64,000 bases of DNA from Prosthecobacter debontii (GCA_945873125.1 CAMCBV010000006.1:1-64000); one strand, 5' to 3'; shown: positions 51,707 through 61,788, counted from the stretch's first letter. Numbers and translations: made by a program. The notes: generated by a model not told the origin, from the sequence alone.

Positions 51707-52780
51707 TCACATCCCTGCCTCTGCGAGGCGCTCGGCCATTTCGGATTTCATGAGCTGGCCGGTCATTTCTGTTAGATCTCCGGACATGATCGCATCGAGG
51801 TTATGAGATGTGAACCCGATACGGTGATCCGTGCAACGGCTTTGCGGAAAATTGTAAGTACGGATTTTTTCGGAGCGATCCCCCGAGCCAATGAGAGAGC
51901 GTCGGTTTTCCGAATAGGCGGCTTGTTGCTCTTGGAGTTTTTTCTCATAGAGGCGGGAGCGCATGATATCGAGGGCCATCTCTCTGTTTTTGATTTGGGA
52001 GCGACCATGTTCGCAACGGACGTAGAGGCCGGTGGGGATGTGGAAAATTTGGACGGCAGAGTCGGTGGTGTTGACGTGTTGTCCGCCCGCACCGCCAGAG
52101 CGGCAGACTTCGATGCGGAGGTCTTCTTGTTTCATTTCCACATCAACCTCTTCGGCTTCCGGTAGAACCGCAACGGTGATGGTGGAGGTGTGAATACGGC
52201 CTTGGGTTTCGGTGGCGGGAACGCGTTGAACCCGATGCACGCCGGATTCGTATTTCAGGTGGCGGAACACTTCTTCGCCTGTGACTTTGAGAATGACTTC
52301 TTTGAAACCTCCGACCTCGGAAGGGGAGCTTTCGAGGTGTTCGGTTTTCCAGCCTTTGACATCGGCGTAACGCTGGTAGGCACGCATCATTTCTCCGGCG
52401 AAGAGCGAGGCTTCGTCGCCACCGGCGCCAGCACGGATTTCGACGAGGGCGTCGCGGTCTTCATTGGGATCGGCAGGGAGCAAGGCGTATTGCATGTCCT
52501 CGCGGAGTTTCGCCAGTGATTTCTCGAGTTCAGGGATTTCATCTGCTGCCATTGCCGAGAGTTCCTTATCATCGGAACGAGCGAGCTCTTGGTTGTCTGC
52601 GAGCTGGATTTCGGTGCTTTTGAGTGTATCCCAGATTTTCAGGGTTTGTTGAAGCTTGCGATGCTCGCGAAGAATTTCGGTGGCGCGTTTCGGGTCGTCG
52701 AAAAGATTCGGATCGCCGATGGCTTCTTCGAGTTCACGGAAGCGATCTTTGCGTTTGGCGATGAGTTGGGAGTAGTCCAC
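51707..52780 (-). CDS. prfA: Peptide chain release factor 1
   Basis: RF1 reads UAA and UAG. The 357-residue protein has the PxT recognition motif (VHRVQRVPATETQGRIHTS), the GGQ peptidyl-hydrolysis motif (RSGGAGGQHVNTTDSAVQ) and the family ending LTGQLMKSEMAERLAEAG. The PAT tripeptide (RF1) rather than SPF (RF2) fixes the class. The usual neighbour prmC is not present; an rlmI-like gene lies upstream on the same strand. Confidence 0.96.
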   Translation of the reverse strand: MDYSQLIAKRKDRFRELEEAIGDPNLFDDPKRATEILREHRKLQQTLKIWDTLKSTEIQLADNQELARSDDKELSAMAADEIPELEKSLAKLREDMQYALLPADPNEDRDALVEIRAGAGGDEASLFAGEMMRAYQRYADVKGWKTEHLESSPSEVGGFKEVILKVTGEEVFRHLKYESGVHRVQRVPATETQGRIHTSTITVAVLPEAEEVDVEMKQEDLRIEVCRSGGAGGQHVNTTDSAVQIFHIPTGLYVRCEHGRSQIKNREMALDIMRSRLYEKKLQEQQAAYSENRRSLIGSGDRSEKIRTYNFPQSRCTDHRIGFTSHNLDAIMSGDLTEMTGQLMKSEMAERLAEAGM

Positions 52781-52839
52781 AGGTGAGAGTTCTAACTTTT
52801 AAGCGCTAAATTTCCATAAGGAATTTTTTCAGATTCAGC

Positions 52840-54003
52840 TCAACGGGTGGCGATGACTTGAGAGGTAAAACCTTTTAAATACGAAGTTTCCGGCAGAGAA
52901 ATCAAGACCGGGTGGTCGGCGCGTTGGTTGTGCTCGGCAACGAGGCGCAGCGATTTCTTTGCATCGACCGAGGCATCGGCAAGGTTTTCAAGAAACAGCT
53001 CGCGCGATGCATGGTGAGAGCAGCAAAAGGTGGAAAGTAGTCCGCCTTTCTCCAGTAATTTCAACGAGCGGAGGTGGATTTCTTTATAACCGCGCATCGC
53101 ATCCATCAGCGTCTTTTTGTTTTTTGTGAAACTAGGAGGATCCAGAATAATCATGTCGTATTCCGGTTGTGCGGATTTCAGGAAATCAAAGACATTGGCT
53201 TCAATGACATCGATGGAGAGATTGTTGAGCTTGGCATTTTTCCGAGCGGACGCGCAGGCGGAGGCGGAGATATCAACAGCGGTGACCTTTGCTGCTCCGG
53301 CTTTTGCGCATGCCAGGGCAAATCCACCTTGGTTGGTGAAGCAGTCGAGGACACGCAGTCCTTTGGAAAATTTGGCGACTTCGTTGTGGGCTTGGAGTTG
53401 ATCGAGGTAGAGACCGGTTTTTTGTCCATCCACGAGGTCGATTTCAAATTCCAAGCCATTGGCGTGAACCATAAATGGACCCGGGTTATCTCCAAAGAGG
53501 AGTTCAATGCACGGCTCCATGCCTTCGGCCTTGCGCGAGCTCGAGTCGTTACGAAGGGTGATCGATTTTGGTGCGAGGATTTCGATTAACGCATCACGGA
53601 TGAGATCTTTCCGCATATCCATGGCAAGGGTAAGCGTTTGGACGGAGAGGTGATCTCCGTATCGGTCGACGATCAGGCCGGGGATGCCATCGGACTCGGA
53701 CCAAACGATGCGGCAGAGAGTTTCATCCAGCCCCGGTGTTTCGAGGCGAAGGTTGATCGCTTGGCGGATGCGACGGACAAAGAAATCAGCATCGAGATCT
53801 TGGCGTCGGCGCGAAAAGCGACGAGCGACGATTTGGGAGGCCGGATTGTAGATGGCCGATCCCAGAGGTCGGTCGCGGAAATCTTTCAAGGTGATGACAT
53901 CTCCCGGTTGGGGATTGCCAAAAGATTTTTTGATTTCGGAGGCGTAAATCCATTCATGGCCATGAAAAATTCTGGCGCGAGGGGCGATGATGAGACCGGG
54001 CAT
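52840..54003 (-). CDS. rlmI: RlmI-type 23S rRNA cytosine methyltransferase (PUA domain)
   Basis: The 387-residue protein has an N-terminal PUA-like domain (ARIFHGHEWIYASEIKKS, PGDVITLKDFRDRPLGSAIYNP) and a central beta-domain, then a class I SAM domain: VLDCFTNQGGFALACAKAGA, TAVDISASACASARKNAKLN, YDMIILDPPSFTKNKK and the late STFCCSHHASRELFLENL. In E. coli RlmI methylates C1962 of 23S rRNA. The target is by family. It is upstream of prfA by 59 bases on the same strand. Confidence 0.9.
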   Translation of the reverse strand: MPGLIIAPRARIFHGHEWIYASEIKKSFGNPQPGDVITLKDFRDRPLGSAIYNPASQIVARRFSRRRQDLDADFFVRRIRQAINLRLETPGLDETLCRIVWSESDGIPGLIVDRYGDHLSVQTLTLAMDMRKDLIRDALIEILAPKSITLRNDSSSRKAEGMEPCIELLFGDNPGPFMVHANGLEFEIDLVDGQKTGLYLDQLQAHNEVAKFSKGLRVLDCFTNQGGFALACAKAGAAKVTAVDISASACASARKNAKLNNLSIDVIEANVFDFLKSAQPEYDMIILDPPSFTKNKKTLMDAMRGYKEIHLRSLKLLEKGGLLSTFCCSHHASRELFLENLADASVDAKKSLRLVAEHNQRADHPVLISLPETSYLKGFTSQVIATR

Positions 54004-54219
54004 GGGGTGTGAAACTTTAAATTTTAAACTCTAAACTCCAAGGAAGAGAGAGATGGTGTAATTAGGATGGGCAGGAGAGAAAGATATCGTGTGATAGGTT
54101 ACAACTGGGAAAAAGGGAGAAATTCAAAATGCTCTGAATAATATGGATTTTTTTGAATCATTGGGGGTTGGTAAAGCTACGGGATTGACATTCTTGCTTG
54201 GAACGATTGTTTCAAAGGT

Positions 54220-55002
54220 ATGCGTGATTTGAAAGTTCCTGATTCTGGTCCGAAAAGAAAATTGCTGGATGCGACTGAGCGTTTGGTCGTGGAGAAGGGT
54301 TTTGATCTCGTTTCCGTGCGTGATATCACGGGAGCGATTAAAGCGAACGTTGCAGCCGTGAATTATCATTTTGGCAGTCGGGAAGGACTGATGGATTTGG
54401 TCATGCTCCACGTGATGGAAGCTGTGAATGCTGCAAGGCGCGAGGCTCTACAAAATTTGATGCGACAGGAGTCCCGCGGTTCGGTCGAGGAGATGGTTGA
54501 GGCCTATGTGAACTCGGTTCTGGACGCAGCGGGTCACGTTGAAATGGACCTTCCGTTTTTCCTGAAACTGGCGGGACGGGTGATGGTTTTTCCAACTGCG
54601 ATGATGTCTCAGGCGTTGGTCAATGAGCGCAAGCAAGTGAACGATGCTTATGTCCAAGCGCTCGCTGCTGCGGTTCCGCACATGCAGTCCGCAGACATTG
54701 AGGCGGGTTGGGCTTTCTTCGATGGGGGGCTCGGGCAGTCGTTGGTGAATCTCAAAGCGGATGTGTCACCTAAGATACAAGCGCAGCAATGGGTTGGTTT
54801 TGGGGTGCGTGGTTTGGTTGGTCGTGAGATTTCCGAAAAGACGGATCCGGTGGATCGGGCTCCTCAGCCAGAAGTGCCTGATAAAGCCGAAGTGCCTGAT
54901 AAAGCCGAAGTGTCTGAAATCGTAGAAATTCCGAAGCTGGTAAAAGCTCCAAAGGCGAAGCCCAAGAAGTCTGAAGATCAATCGATGATGTTCGATTTTT
55001 AA
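54220..55002 (+). CDS. TetR-family regulator with a repetitive acidic tail
   Basis: The 260-residue regulator has a TetR HTH at about 10-65 (KRKLLDATERLVVEKGFDLV, VRDITGAIKANVAAVNYHFG with the recognition helix). The ligand domain covers 70-200. The tail (about 205-260) is Pro/Glu/Lys-rich, with PDKAEVPDKAEVSE duplicated at DNA level (CCTGATAAAGCCGAAGTG, tandem), and ends MMFDF. Such a tail is not usual in TetR proteins. The target is unknown; it stands alone between rlmI (divergent) and rpmE. Confidence 0.85.
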   Translation: MRDLKVPDSGPKRKLLDATERLVVEKGFDLVSVRDITGAIKANVAAVNYHFGSREGLMDLVMLHVMEAVNAARREALQNLMRQESRGSVEEMVEAYVNSVLDAAGHVEMDLPFFLKLAGRVMVFPTAMMSQALVNERKQVNDAYVQALAAAVPHMQSADIEAGWAFFDGGLGQSLVNLKADVSPKIQAQQWVGFGVRGLVGREISEKTDPVDRAPQPEVPDKAEVPDKAEVSEIVEIPKLVKAPKAKPKKSEDQSMMFDF

Positions 55003-55100
55003 TTTCCTTGTGATTTACCTGCTTAAAACTTGACACCCTATGGTTTTTCGGCAGTTTTCCCACCCCGCGCGTTGGTACGTGTGGACAACCAAATCTTCTT

Positions 55101-55370
55101 ATGAAAAAGGATCTCCATCCAAAATACAATCCAGTCGTCTTTGTTGACATGACCACTGGCGCACGCTTCGTCACCCGTTCGACCAAGACTTCAGATAAAA
55201 AAGAAGTGATCGATGGTGTTGAGCATTCCGTGATTTCCGCCGGTATCACTTCCGATTCACATCCGTTCTTCACCGGACAGAAGCAATTTGTGGATACCGA
55301 AGGTCGTATCGACAAGTTCCAGAAGCGTTTCGGAGCGGTCCGCCGCGTCGGCAAGCCAAAGGTTGGCTAA
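55101..55370 (+). CDS. rpmE2: 50S ribosomal protein L31, type B
   Basis: The 89-residue protein begins MKKDLHPKYNPVVFVDMTTGA, and contains SDSHPFFTGQKQFVDTEGRIDKFQKRF (in adjoining parts). It lacks the zinc-site cysteines of type A, so it is the zinc-independent (C-) form. L31B genes often respond to zinc limitation through Zur; a Fur/Zur-like gene is in the window but no Zur box is evident. A terminator follows. Confidence 0.94.
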   Translation: MKKDLHPKYNPVVFVDMTTGARFVTRSTKTSDKKEVIDGVEHSVISAGITSDSHPFFTGQKQFVDTEGRIDKFQKRFGAVRRVGKPKVG

Positions 55371-55400
55371 GCCTCAGAACGGAAATACTTCGTTCCTCAC

Positions 55401-55433
55401 AAAAAACGATGTCCTAAAAGGCGTCGTTTTTTT
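55401..55433 (+). terminator. Intrinsic terminator after rpmE
   Basis: AAAAAACGATGTC pairs with GGCGTCGTTTTTTT through about 7 core pairs (two G-T) plus the flanking A-T run, 31 bases after the stop. Confidence 0.75.
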
Positions 55434-55462
55434 ATTTAAGATTTCAGCAACCTCATACTCAA

Positions 55463-56239
55463 TTGCTCGCGAAACGCATCATACCCTGTCTCGATGTTAC
55501 CAATGGCCGTGTGGTCAAGGGTGTGAATTTCGTCGATCTGATTGATGCGGGAGATCCGGTTGAATGTGCGATAGCTTACAATGAGCAGGAAGCGGACGAG
55601 TTGGTTTTCCTGGATATCACGGCTTCATCGGATGCGCGTGAGACGATGGTGGATGTGGTGCGGCGCACGGCCGAGAAATGTTTCATTCCATTGACTGTGG
55701 GCGGGGGGATTCGATCGGTGGAAAACATGCACGCCATGTTACAGGCTGGGGCCGACAAGGTTGGGATCAATACTTCCGCGGTGACGAACCCGAGTCTGGT
55801 TGATCAGGGTGCCAAGGCATTTGGCAACCAATGCATCGTGGTAGCGATTGATGCGAAGCGGGAAGCTCCCGGAAAATGGGGAGTTTACACCCATGGCGGT
55901 CGAACTCCGGTTGGGCTGGATGCAGTGGAGTGGGCAAAGGAAGTTTGGCGACGTGGGGCTGGGGAAATTTTACTCACCTCAATGGACGCGGACGGAACGC
56001 AAGCGGGCTACGACTGCGAGTTGACTGCAGCGATTTCCTCGGCGATCGGAATTCCTGTGATCGCCTCGGGTGGTGCTGGAAATCTGGACCATATGGTCGA
56101 GGTTCTGGAGAAAGGTAGGGCGGATGCCGTTCTCGCGGCTTCGATTTTTCACTTTGGCATGCACACGGTAGGTGAGGCAAAGCGGCACTTTGCAAAACAT
56201 GGTGTTCCGGTTCGCCCAAGTTTCAGGAATCCTGCCTGA
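55463..56239 (+). CDS. hisF: Imidazole glycerol phosphate synthase subunit HisF
   Basis: HisF forms the cyclase barrel that uses ammonia from HisH in histidine synthesis. The 258-residue protein starts with TTG ([21 protein letters not shown]) and contains [14 protein letters not shown] (catalytic Asp11 and Asp130 equivalents in DVTNGR and VVAIDAK), [25 protein letters not shown] and [13 protein letters not shown]. The TTG is the only start with the full family N terminus. hisH and hisA are not adjacent; hisD lies at 20.5 kb. Confidence 0.95.
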   Translation: MLAKRIIPCLDVTNGRVVKGVNFVDLIDAGDPVECAIAYNEQEADELVFLDITASSDARETMVDVVRRTAEKCFIPLTVGGGIRSVENMHAMLQAGADKVGINTSAVTNPSLVDQGAKAFGNQCIVVAIDAKREAPGKWGVYTHGGRTPVGLDAVEWAKEVWRRGAGEILLTSMDADGTQAGYDCELTAAISSAIGIPVIASGGAGNLDHMVEVLEKGRADAVLAASIFHFGMHTVGEAKRHFAKHGVPVRPSFRNPA

Positions 56240-56292
56240 ATTGTTTTTCTTCCATTCTTGCAGTGTGCGATCAGGGCGTTAGTTTTCCAAAC

Positions 56293-57771
56293 ATGAGCAG
56301 GCGCGCGAGAAGAAAAAAAGGAGCCGGCAAGAACCCTTGGTTTGGGAAGGTTTTGGTCATATTTGGTGCGTTGATTTTACTTTCAGTGGGTGCGGGTTAT
56401 CTTGGATTGAGAGCGTATCTCCATGGTGAGAGTTTTCGGAAATTTCTATCGCGCCAAGTCAGTTCCGTGGCAAAAGCAGATGGTGATTTCGCACCGTTTT
56501 TATGGGATGGATTGACGGTCAAGACCGAGCGTTTTGACGCGACAGGCAAGGGCTTGGTGAGCGATTTGGTAGCCGAGCGTATTGGTACGGAAATCGGTTT
56601 CGGTGGAATCGGTCGAGGAGTGTGGGAGGTGAAGTCGACACGGATCAGTCGGCTGCAAGTCAGTTTGAACTTGGTTTCCCCGCCGCCGACCTCGGTTCCG
56701 CCTAAAGTGGATGCTCCGGTGGTGCGAAAAAATACTGGAGTTAAAAAGCAACCAAGCTGGGTTCCGAAAAAGGTGGAACTGGAGTCGTTGGATATTGGAG
56801 ATCTCGGACTTCAGATGATTACGGAAAAAGGTTTAGCTACGGCCAAAGGCATGAGTCTCAACGTCTTGCCAGCCGGTGGAAGGCAGGCATACAGAGCGGA
56901 AATCACGGGCGGCAAGATTTCGGCACCGATCCCCATGGTGCCTGAGCTCCGTATCCAGCGCATTGAGGCATCTTATCGCGATGGCAGTGCTTTTGTTAAA
57001 AACGCTGAACTCTCAGGATGGGAAAAAGGCCACATTTTTGCATCTGGCGAATCAAATTTTTCACAAAAAACCCATTCTTATGAAGGAACGGTCGATGGCA
57101 TTCGTTGTGATGAGGTTTTGAATGAGAACTGGGCGCGGAGATTGACAGGTGATTTGAGTAGCACTTTCAAAGTCATCAAAACTCCCAACACACAAGCGCT
57201 CTCCGGTGAATTGAACATTAACAATGGCACTTTGACCGCGCTACCCATGTTTGATGCTTTGGCTGCCTATGCCGATACTCGCCGATTCAGGATTTTACAG
57301 CTCAGCGATGCACACACGAAATGGCGGGTGGCAAACGGTGAAGTTTTACTCACGGATCTGGTCATCGGTAGTGAGGGGTTGATTCGATTGGAAGGAAGTC
57401 TGTCGATCAAAGGTGAAAATATCGAGGGCAGCTTCCAGCTTGGTTTGGTTCCCGGAACATTGGCGCGTATTCCCGGCGCGGAAACCCATGTGTTCAAGCC
57501 CGGACGGCTTGGCTTGCTGTGGGCGCCGGTTCGAGTGTCTGGAACGCTTTCCAAGCCAAAAGAGGATCTCACACAGCGGTTAACCGATGCGGCAGGTGTG
57601 AGGATGTTCGAGATACTGCCGGAAACGGGCGAGCAAGTTTTCAAATTTACCCGTAATGTTTTGGGAGAATCACCTGCCAACACCATCAACAAAGGAAAAG
57701 AGGTCATTGAAAAAGGTGAAGAAGTCATCAAGGAAGCGGAAGGTATCATTAAAGGGATTTTGGGTAACTGA
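56293..57771 (+). CDS. AsmA-like membrane-anchored protein
   Basis: From the ATG at 56293 the protein has 492 residues: a basic N terminus (SRRARRKKGAGK), a single membrane helix (VLVIFGALILLSVGAGYL), and a long periplasmic region with repeated beta-strands. The block VLNENWARRLTGDLSSTFKV through SEGLIRLEGSLSIKGENIEG, LVPGTLARIPGAE and LGLLWAPVRVSGTLSKPKED resembles the AsmA/DUF748/TamB C-terminal type. It ends with an Lys/Glu-rich helix. These proteins help lipid transport to the outer membrane. The start ten codons upstream (56263) lacks the positively charged pattern. The family call is tentative. Confidence 0.62.
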   Translation: MSRRARRKKGAGKNPWFGKVLVIFGALILLSVGAGYLGLRAYLHGESFRKFLSRQVSSVAKADGDFAPFLWDGLTVKTERFDATGKGLVSDLVAERIGTEIGFGGIGRGVWEVKSTRISRLQVSLNLVSPPPTSVPPKVDAPVVRKNTGVKKQPSWVPKKVELESLDIGDLGLQMITEKGLATAKGMSLNVLPAGGRQAYRAEITGGKISAPIPMVPELRIQRIEASYRDGSAFVKNAELSGWEKGHIFASGESNFSQKTHSYEGTVDGIRCDEVLNENWARRLTGDLSSTFKVIKTPNTQALSGELNINNGTLTALPMFDALAAYADTRRFRILQLSDAHTKWRVANGEVLLTDLVIGSEGLIRLEGSLSIKGENIEGSFQLGLVPGTLARIPGAETHVFKPGRLGLLWAPVRVSGTLSKPKEDLTQRLTDAAGVRMFEILPETGEQVFKFTRNVLGESPANTINKGKEVIEKGEEVIKEAEGIIKGILGN

Positions 57772-57861
57772 TCAAATGCGGAATGATCTGGCGGATTGAA
57801 ATTTTAAAGGAGAAAACGTGTCGAAAGTCGTGCGATTCATCAATTTCAGAAAGAATACATT

Positions 57862-60800
57862 ATGATTGAAAACAAACCAAAGATGGCCCTTGCAGTGGGG
57901 TTACTCATCAGTTGCGGCAGTTTTGCCATGGCATTGCCTGAAGGCTGGAAGATTACGGAATTTGCCTCACCTCCGGATGGTGAGTATCCGACCGCGATTT
58001 CCGCCGCCGCAAATGGAGATGTCTATATTTCTTCGGATCGCAACGGATCGTTGGGTCATAATCCGAAGTTCGGAAAAATTGTCCGAGCTACCGATACCGA
58101 TGGGGATGGCAAGGCCGACAAATATCAGGATTTTGTTCCGCTCGTAAACAGCCCGCGCGGCGGGCATTTTGTGGGTGATACGCTCTATCTCATTCATCCT
58201 CCCTACCTCAGTTCCTTTCGCGATACCGATGGCGACGGGGTGGCGGACGAGCAAAAAGTGTTGGTCAAAGGTTTTGGGTGGGGCATCGAACATCCTCGTG
58301 GAGCCGACCATACGACCAACGGCGTGCGGATGGGCATTGACGGTTGGTTGTATGTTGCGGTTGGTGATTTCGGAATGCCGGATGCGGTTGCCGCAGATGG
58401 TTCACGCGTGACTCTCTGGGGTGGCGGTGTGGCGCGAGTGCGTCCGGATGGTTCCGAATTGGAAGTTTACTCCTCTTATGTGCGGAACATCTGCGATCTC
58501 GCGATTACACCGACAATGGATCTGTTTTCCCGAGACAATACCAACGATGGTAAGGGCTGGAACACTCGCTTTCATCATTTCGTCCCGATGGGAGATCATG
58601 GTTATCCGAGATTATACCAACACTTTGCCAACGAGACCGTGATGGCGCTCAAAGATTATGGGGGTGGCTCCGGGACAGGAGCGCTCGCGCTCAATGAACC
58701 CGGGTTTCCTGCCGATTACCGGAATGCGGTTTTCACCTGTGACTGGACAACCGGAAATATCTACCAACATCCCATGAAGCCGATGGAGGCAACCTATCAG
58801 GTGGAACAAAAAGTTTTCCATCCTTTGACACGTGCGACGGATATCGATGTTGATGGCTCATCCCGCCTATATCTGGCAGACTGGAGAAATGGCAAATTCA
58901 ACTATGATCCGAAACAGCAGATTGGAATGGTTCATCAAGTCCTTCCGCCAAACTGGAAGAAGAAAGACTTCCCAAATCTCAAGAAAATGGATGATGCGGC
59001 TCTGGTAGCTCAGATCGCTTCCGATAGTGCGGTGATGCGTCTTGAAGCACAGAGAGAAATGATCTCCAGAGGACCTAAAGACATTTTCTCATCCAAGCTT
59101 CTGGCAATCGCGACAGATCAGAGTGCTGATCTTTTTGCAAGAGCTGCAGCCATCTTCACTTACAAGCAAGTCTTCGCTGAAAAGGCGAACCAAGCACTGG
59201 CCAAGCTGGTTGCTACCACCGAGATTCGTGAAATCGCTCTTCGTGCTCTCGCTGATAGAAAATCCCAACTCAAAGGAGTAGATGCTCAAACCTTCGTAAA
59301 ATATGTGGGTGACAAAGATCCACGGGTGCAGCTTCAAACCATCAACGGACTTGCGCGCCTGGGTGCAAAAGATGCCGGTGAGGCGATTTTGAAAGCGCTT
59401 GCTGGCGTCAACACCGACTCCGGAAAAATGGATCAACCCGAACGCCGGATCGTGCCACATGTTGCGGTGAAAGCACTGGTGGCGATTGGCGCCGAGAAAG
59501 CCTGTCTTGCCGGAGTCTCAAATCAAGCAACTCGTGCTCTTGCCTTGCGTGCTCTGCAAGAAATGCATACCCAAGAATCGGTCAGTGGATTGATTGCGAT
59601 TGTTACCGGTCATAAAGATGCCGAGGCTGTCGAGGGCGCTCTCCTTGCTCTAGCAAGATTGCATTTCAAAGAAGCGAAGTGGGATCTTAATGAATGGTGG
59701 AGCACCCGTCCTGACGATCGTGGACCTTACTTTCGTCCTACCGAATGGGAGGAGAGCGAGACCATTCGCAAGACGATTGAAACACATTTCGGCAAAGTTC
59801 CGGAAGCGCATCGCAGTTCGTTTATTTCCAAGCTGGCTGACAATCGTATCCCTGTCAGTTCGCTCAAACTTCCGGGTCTTGATCCTGTCGTGCTCGCGCT
59901 TGCTGTCACGGAGCCTGATCAAGCAACGCTGGCACTACTTTCTGACGCTTCGATCGATTCCAAAAGAGAATGGAGTCAGAAAATGTTAGCCTATCAGGCG
60001 CTTGCTCGTGCGGATGCAAAAGTATCGGTGCCTATGCAAGTGAAGACACTCGCCGCATGGACCGAAGCCAAGGAGCCTGAAGCAGCAAGTAAGTTGGCTG
60101 ATTTCGTAAACGAAACTCGGCGTTTCACTGAAGTGAATATCCTCAATGGGATTGCCAAGAAGGGCAGGGATACAGAGAGCATGATTGCCTGGAAGGCGAT
60201 GCTGACGGTTCTTAATAGCCCGTTGGTCAAAGATAAGAACAAGATTGAAGTAAATGAAGTTCTGAAAAAGAACCCGATGGAGGTAGGTCTTTTCTTGGCT
60301 ATCGCTGAGATGGGTCTTTCGGGTTTCGATGATCAGATCAACGCAGGCATCGCCAGTGACAATGAGAAGACGATCGCTGCTGCCAAGTTAGCCAAAGCCG
60401 CCGGATCTTCCTCCGCCTCAGGTGGTAAGAAGGTGGGCGAATTAAACATCGAAGACGTCACCCGGTCCGCAATGAAGAACAAGGGTGATGCCATCCGTGG
60501 AGAAAAACTTTATGTATCACAAGGTTGCATCGCATGTCATGCGATCGATCTCAAAGCGGTACAGAAAGGACCCTACCTCGGTGCTTCCGGATCAAAATTC
60601 CAGAGAGACTATCTGGTGCAGTCCATTTTGGATCCGAATGCGGTGGTTGCACAGGGCTTTCAGACATCGGTTTTCACGATGTCAGATGGCAAGTCTGTCA
60701 TGGGTTTTGTGACATCCGAAGAAGATGGTGTTATCCAAGTCCGCGATGTCGCAGGACAAGTCAGCACACTCAAGCGCTCCGATGTGAAAGAGGAAAAACA

Positions 60801-60906
60801 TTTGCCCCAATCCATGATGCCTCCCGGACTGGCCAGTCCTCTTTCAGTCGGTGAATTCACGGATCTCATCGAATATCTCGTCTCATTGAAAAACGTTGGC
60901 GGCTGA
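57862..60906 (+). CDS. PVC-type haem-binding dehydrogenase (beta-propeller, HEAT repeats, c-type haem)
   Basis: The 1014-residue exported protein has a signal peptide (MALAVGLLISCGSFAMALP). A glucose/sorbosone-dehydrogenase-like propeller follows (about 25-370; GVRMGIDGWLYVAVGDFG, YVRNICDLAITPTMDLF, DYGGGSGTGALALNEPGFP). Residues about 380-820 form HEAT-like helices (AALVAQIASDSAVMRLEAQR, IREIALRALAD). The C-terminal haem domain has GCIACHAID at about 893-901 with the PVC fingerprint FQRDYLVQSILDPNAVVAQGF. Two families (propeller and haem) are typical of Planctomycetes and Verrucomicrobia. It is followed after 38 bases by the ThuA gene, and they probably act together in sugar oxidation. Confidence 0.9.
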   Translation: MIENKPKMALAVGLLISCGSFAMALPEGWKITEFASPPDGEYPTAISAAANGDVYISSDRNGSLGHNPKFGKIVRATDTDGDGKADKYQDFVPLVNSPRGGHFVGDTLYLIHPPYLSSFRDTDGDGVADEQKVLVKGFGWGIEHPRGADHTTNGVRMGIDGWLYVAVGDFGMPDAVAADGSRVTLWGGGVARVRPDGSELEVYSSYVRNICDLAITPTMDLFSRDNTNDGKGWNTRFHHFVPMGDHGYPRLYQHFANETVMALKDYGGGSGTGALALNEPGFPADYRNAVFTCDWTTGNIYQHPMKPMEATYQVEQKVFHPLTRATDIDVDGSSRLYLADWRNGKFNYDPKQQIGMVHQVLPPNWKKKDFPNLKKMDDAALVAQIASDSAVMRLEAQREMISRGPKDIFSSKLLAIATDQSADLFARAAAIFTYKQVFAEKANQALAKLVATTEIREIALRALADRKSQLKGVDAQTFVKYVGDKDPRVQLQTINGLARLGAKDAGEAILKALAGVNTDSGKMDQPERRIVPHVAVKALVAIGAEKACLAGVSNQATRALALRALQEMHTQESVSGLIAIVTGHKDAEAVEGALLALARLHFKEAKWDLNEWWSTRPDDRGPYFRPTEWEESETIRKTIETHFGKVPEAHRSSFISKLADNRIPVSSLKLPGLDPVVLALAVTEPDQATLALLSDASIDSKREWSQKMLAYQALARADAKVSVPMQVKTLAAWTEAKEPEAASKLADFVNETRRFTEVNILNGIAKKGRDTESMIAWKAMLTVLNSPLVKDKNKIEVNEVLKKNPMEVGLFLAIAEMGLSGFDDQINAGIASDNEKTIAAAKLAKAAGSSSASGGKKVGELNIEDVTRSAMKNKGDAIRGEKLYVSQGCIACHAIDLKAVQKGPYLGASGSKFQRDYLVQSILDPNAVVAQGFQTSVFTMSDGKSVMGFVTSEEDGVIQVRDVAGQVSTLKRSDVKEEKHLPQSMMPPGLASPLSVGEFTDLIEYLVSLKNVGG

Positions 60907-60944
60907 TCCCGTTAATAAAACCATAAATCATCACAGAATACATT

Positions 60945-61769
60945 ATGAAAACAAACATCAAGATCGCGGTTCTGGCTTTGGCTGGGTTCGCATTCATCCA
61001 AGGCGCGCAAGCCGAAACCAAGCCTCTCAAAGCCCTGCTCATTACGGGAGGTTGCTGCCATGACTACAAAACTCAGACCGAGTTGCTCAAGAAAGGCATT
61101 GAGGAACGCATCAACGCCGAGGTCGTACAAATCCATGTGGACGACAAGTCGACAAAACCAGCTCTTCCGATTTTCGGTTTTCCGGATTACGCAGCAGGTT
61201 ACGACGTGGTGATCCACGATGAATGCGCCGCTGGCATTGTCGACCCCACCATCATCGCTGGTGTTCTCAAGCCTCACCTTGATGGCACTCCCGCTGTGAA
61301 CCTGCACTGCGCGATGCACAGCTACCGTTTCGGCAATTTCAAACAGAAGGTCGAGCCTTCGGCAGACAACGGCAAGTGGTTTGAATATATTGGCCTACAG
61401 AGCACCGGGCATGGTCCGCAACTGCCGATAGACATCGCTTTCGTTGACAAGGAGCACCCGGTCACCAAGACCCTTGCCGACTGGACGACCCTCAAGGAGG
61501 AACTCTATAACAACATCGCCGTGCATGAAGGAGCCCATGTCCTCGCCAGAGGCAAACAAGGCAAAGAAGAAACGGTTGTTGTCTGGACGAATCTCTATGG
61601 GCCGAAAAAGACCCGTGTTTTCAGTACGACAATCGGTCACAACAACGAGACCGTCGGTGATGCCCGTTATCTTGATCTCGTCTCCCGTGGCATTCTTTGG
61701 GCATGCGGAAAAATCGATGACAAGGGCAACGTGGCAGAAGGCTACGGGCCAGTGAAGTCGGCTAAATAA
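60945..61769 (+). CDS. ThuA-domain secreted protein
   Basis: The 274-residue protein has a signal peptide (AVLALAGFAFIQGAQAE) and the ThuA (glutamine-amidotransferase-like) fold: KALLITGGCCHDYKTQTELL, VVIHDECAAGI, VNLHCAMHSYRFG, and the late ETVVVWTNLYGPKKTRVFST, GHNNETVGD. ThuA proteins act in trehalose/sucrose or other disaccharide use in PVC and Rhizobium. It forms an operon with the haem-dehydrogenase and ends at a strong hairpin. Confidence 0.88.
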   Translation: MKTNIKIAVLALAGFAFIQGAQAETKPLKALLITGGCCHDYKTQTELLKKGIEERINAEVVQIHVDDKSTKPALPIFGFPDYAAGYDVVIHDECAAGIVDPTIIAGVLKPHLDGTPAVNLHCAMHSYRFGNFKQKVEPSADNGKWFEYIGLQSTGHGPQLPIDIAFVDKEHPVTKTLADWTTLKEELYNNIAVHEGAHVLARGKQGKEETVVVWTNLYGPKKTRVFSTTIGHNNETVGDARYLDLVSRGILWACGKIDDKGNVAEGYGPVKSAK

Positions 61770-61788
61770 TTTCACCAATCCGTTCTAT

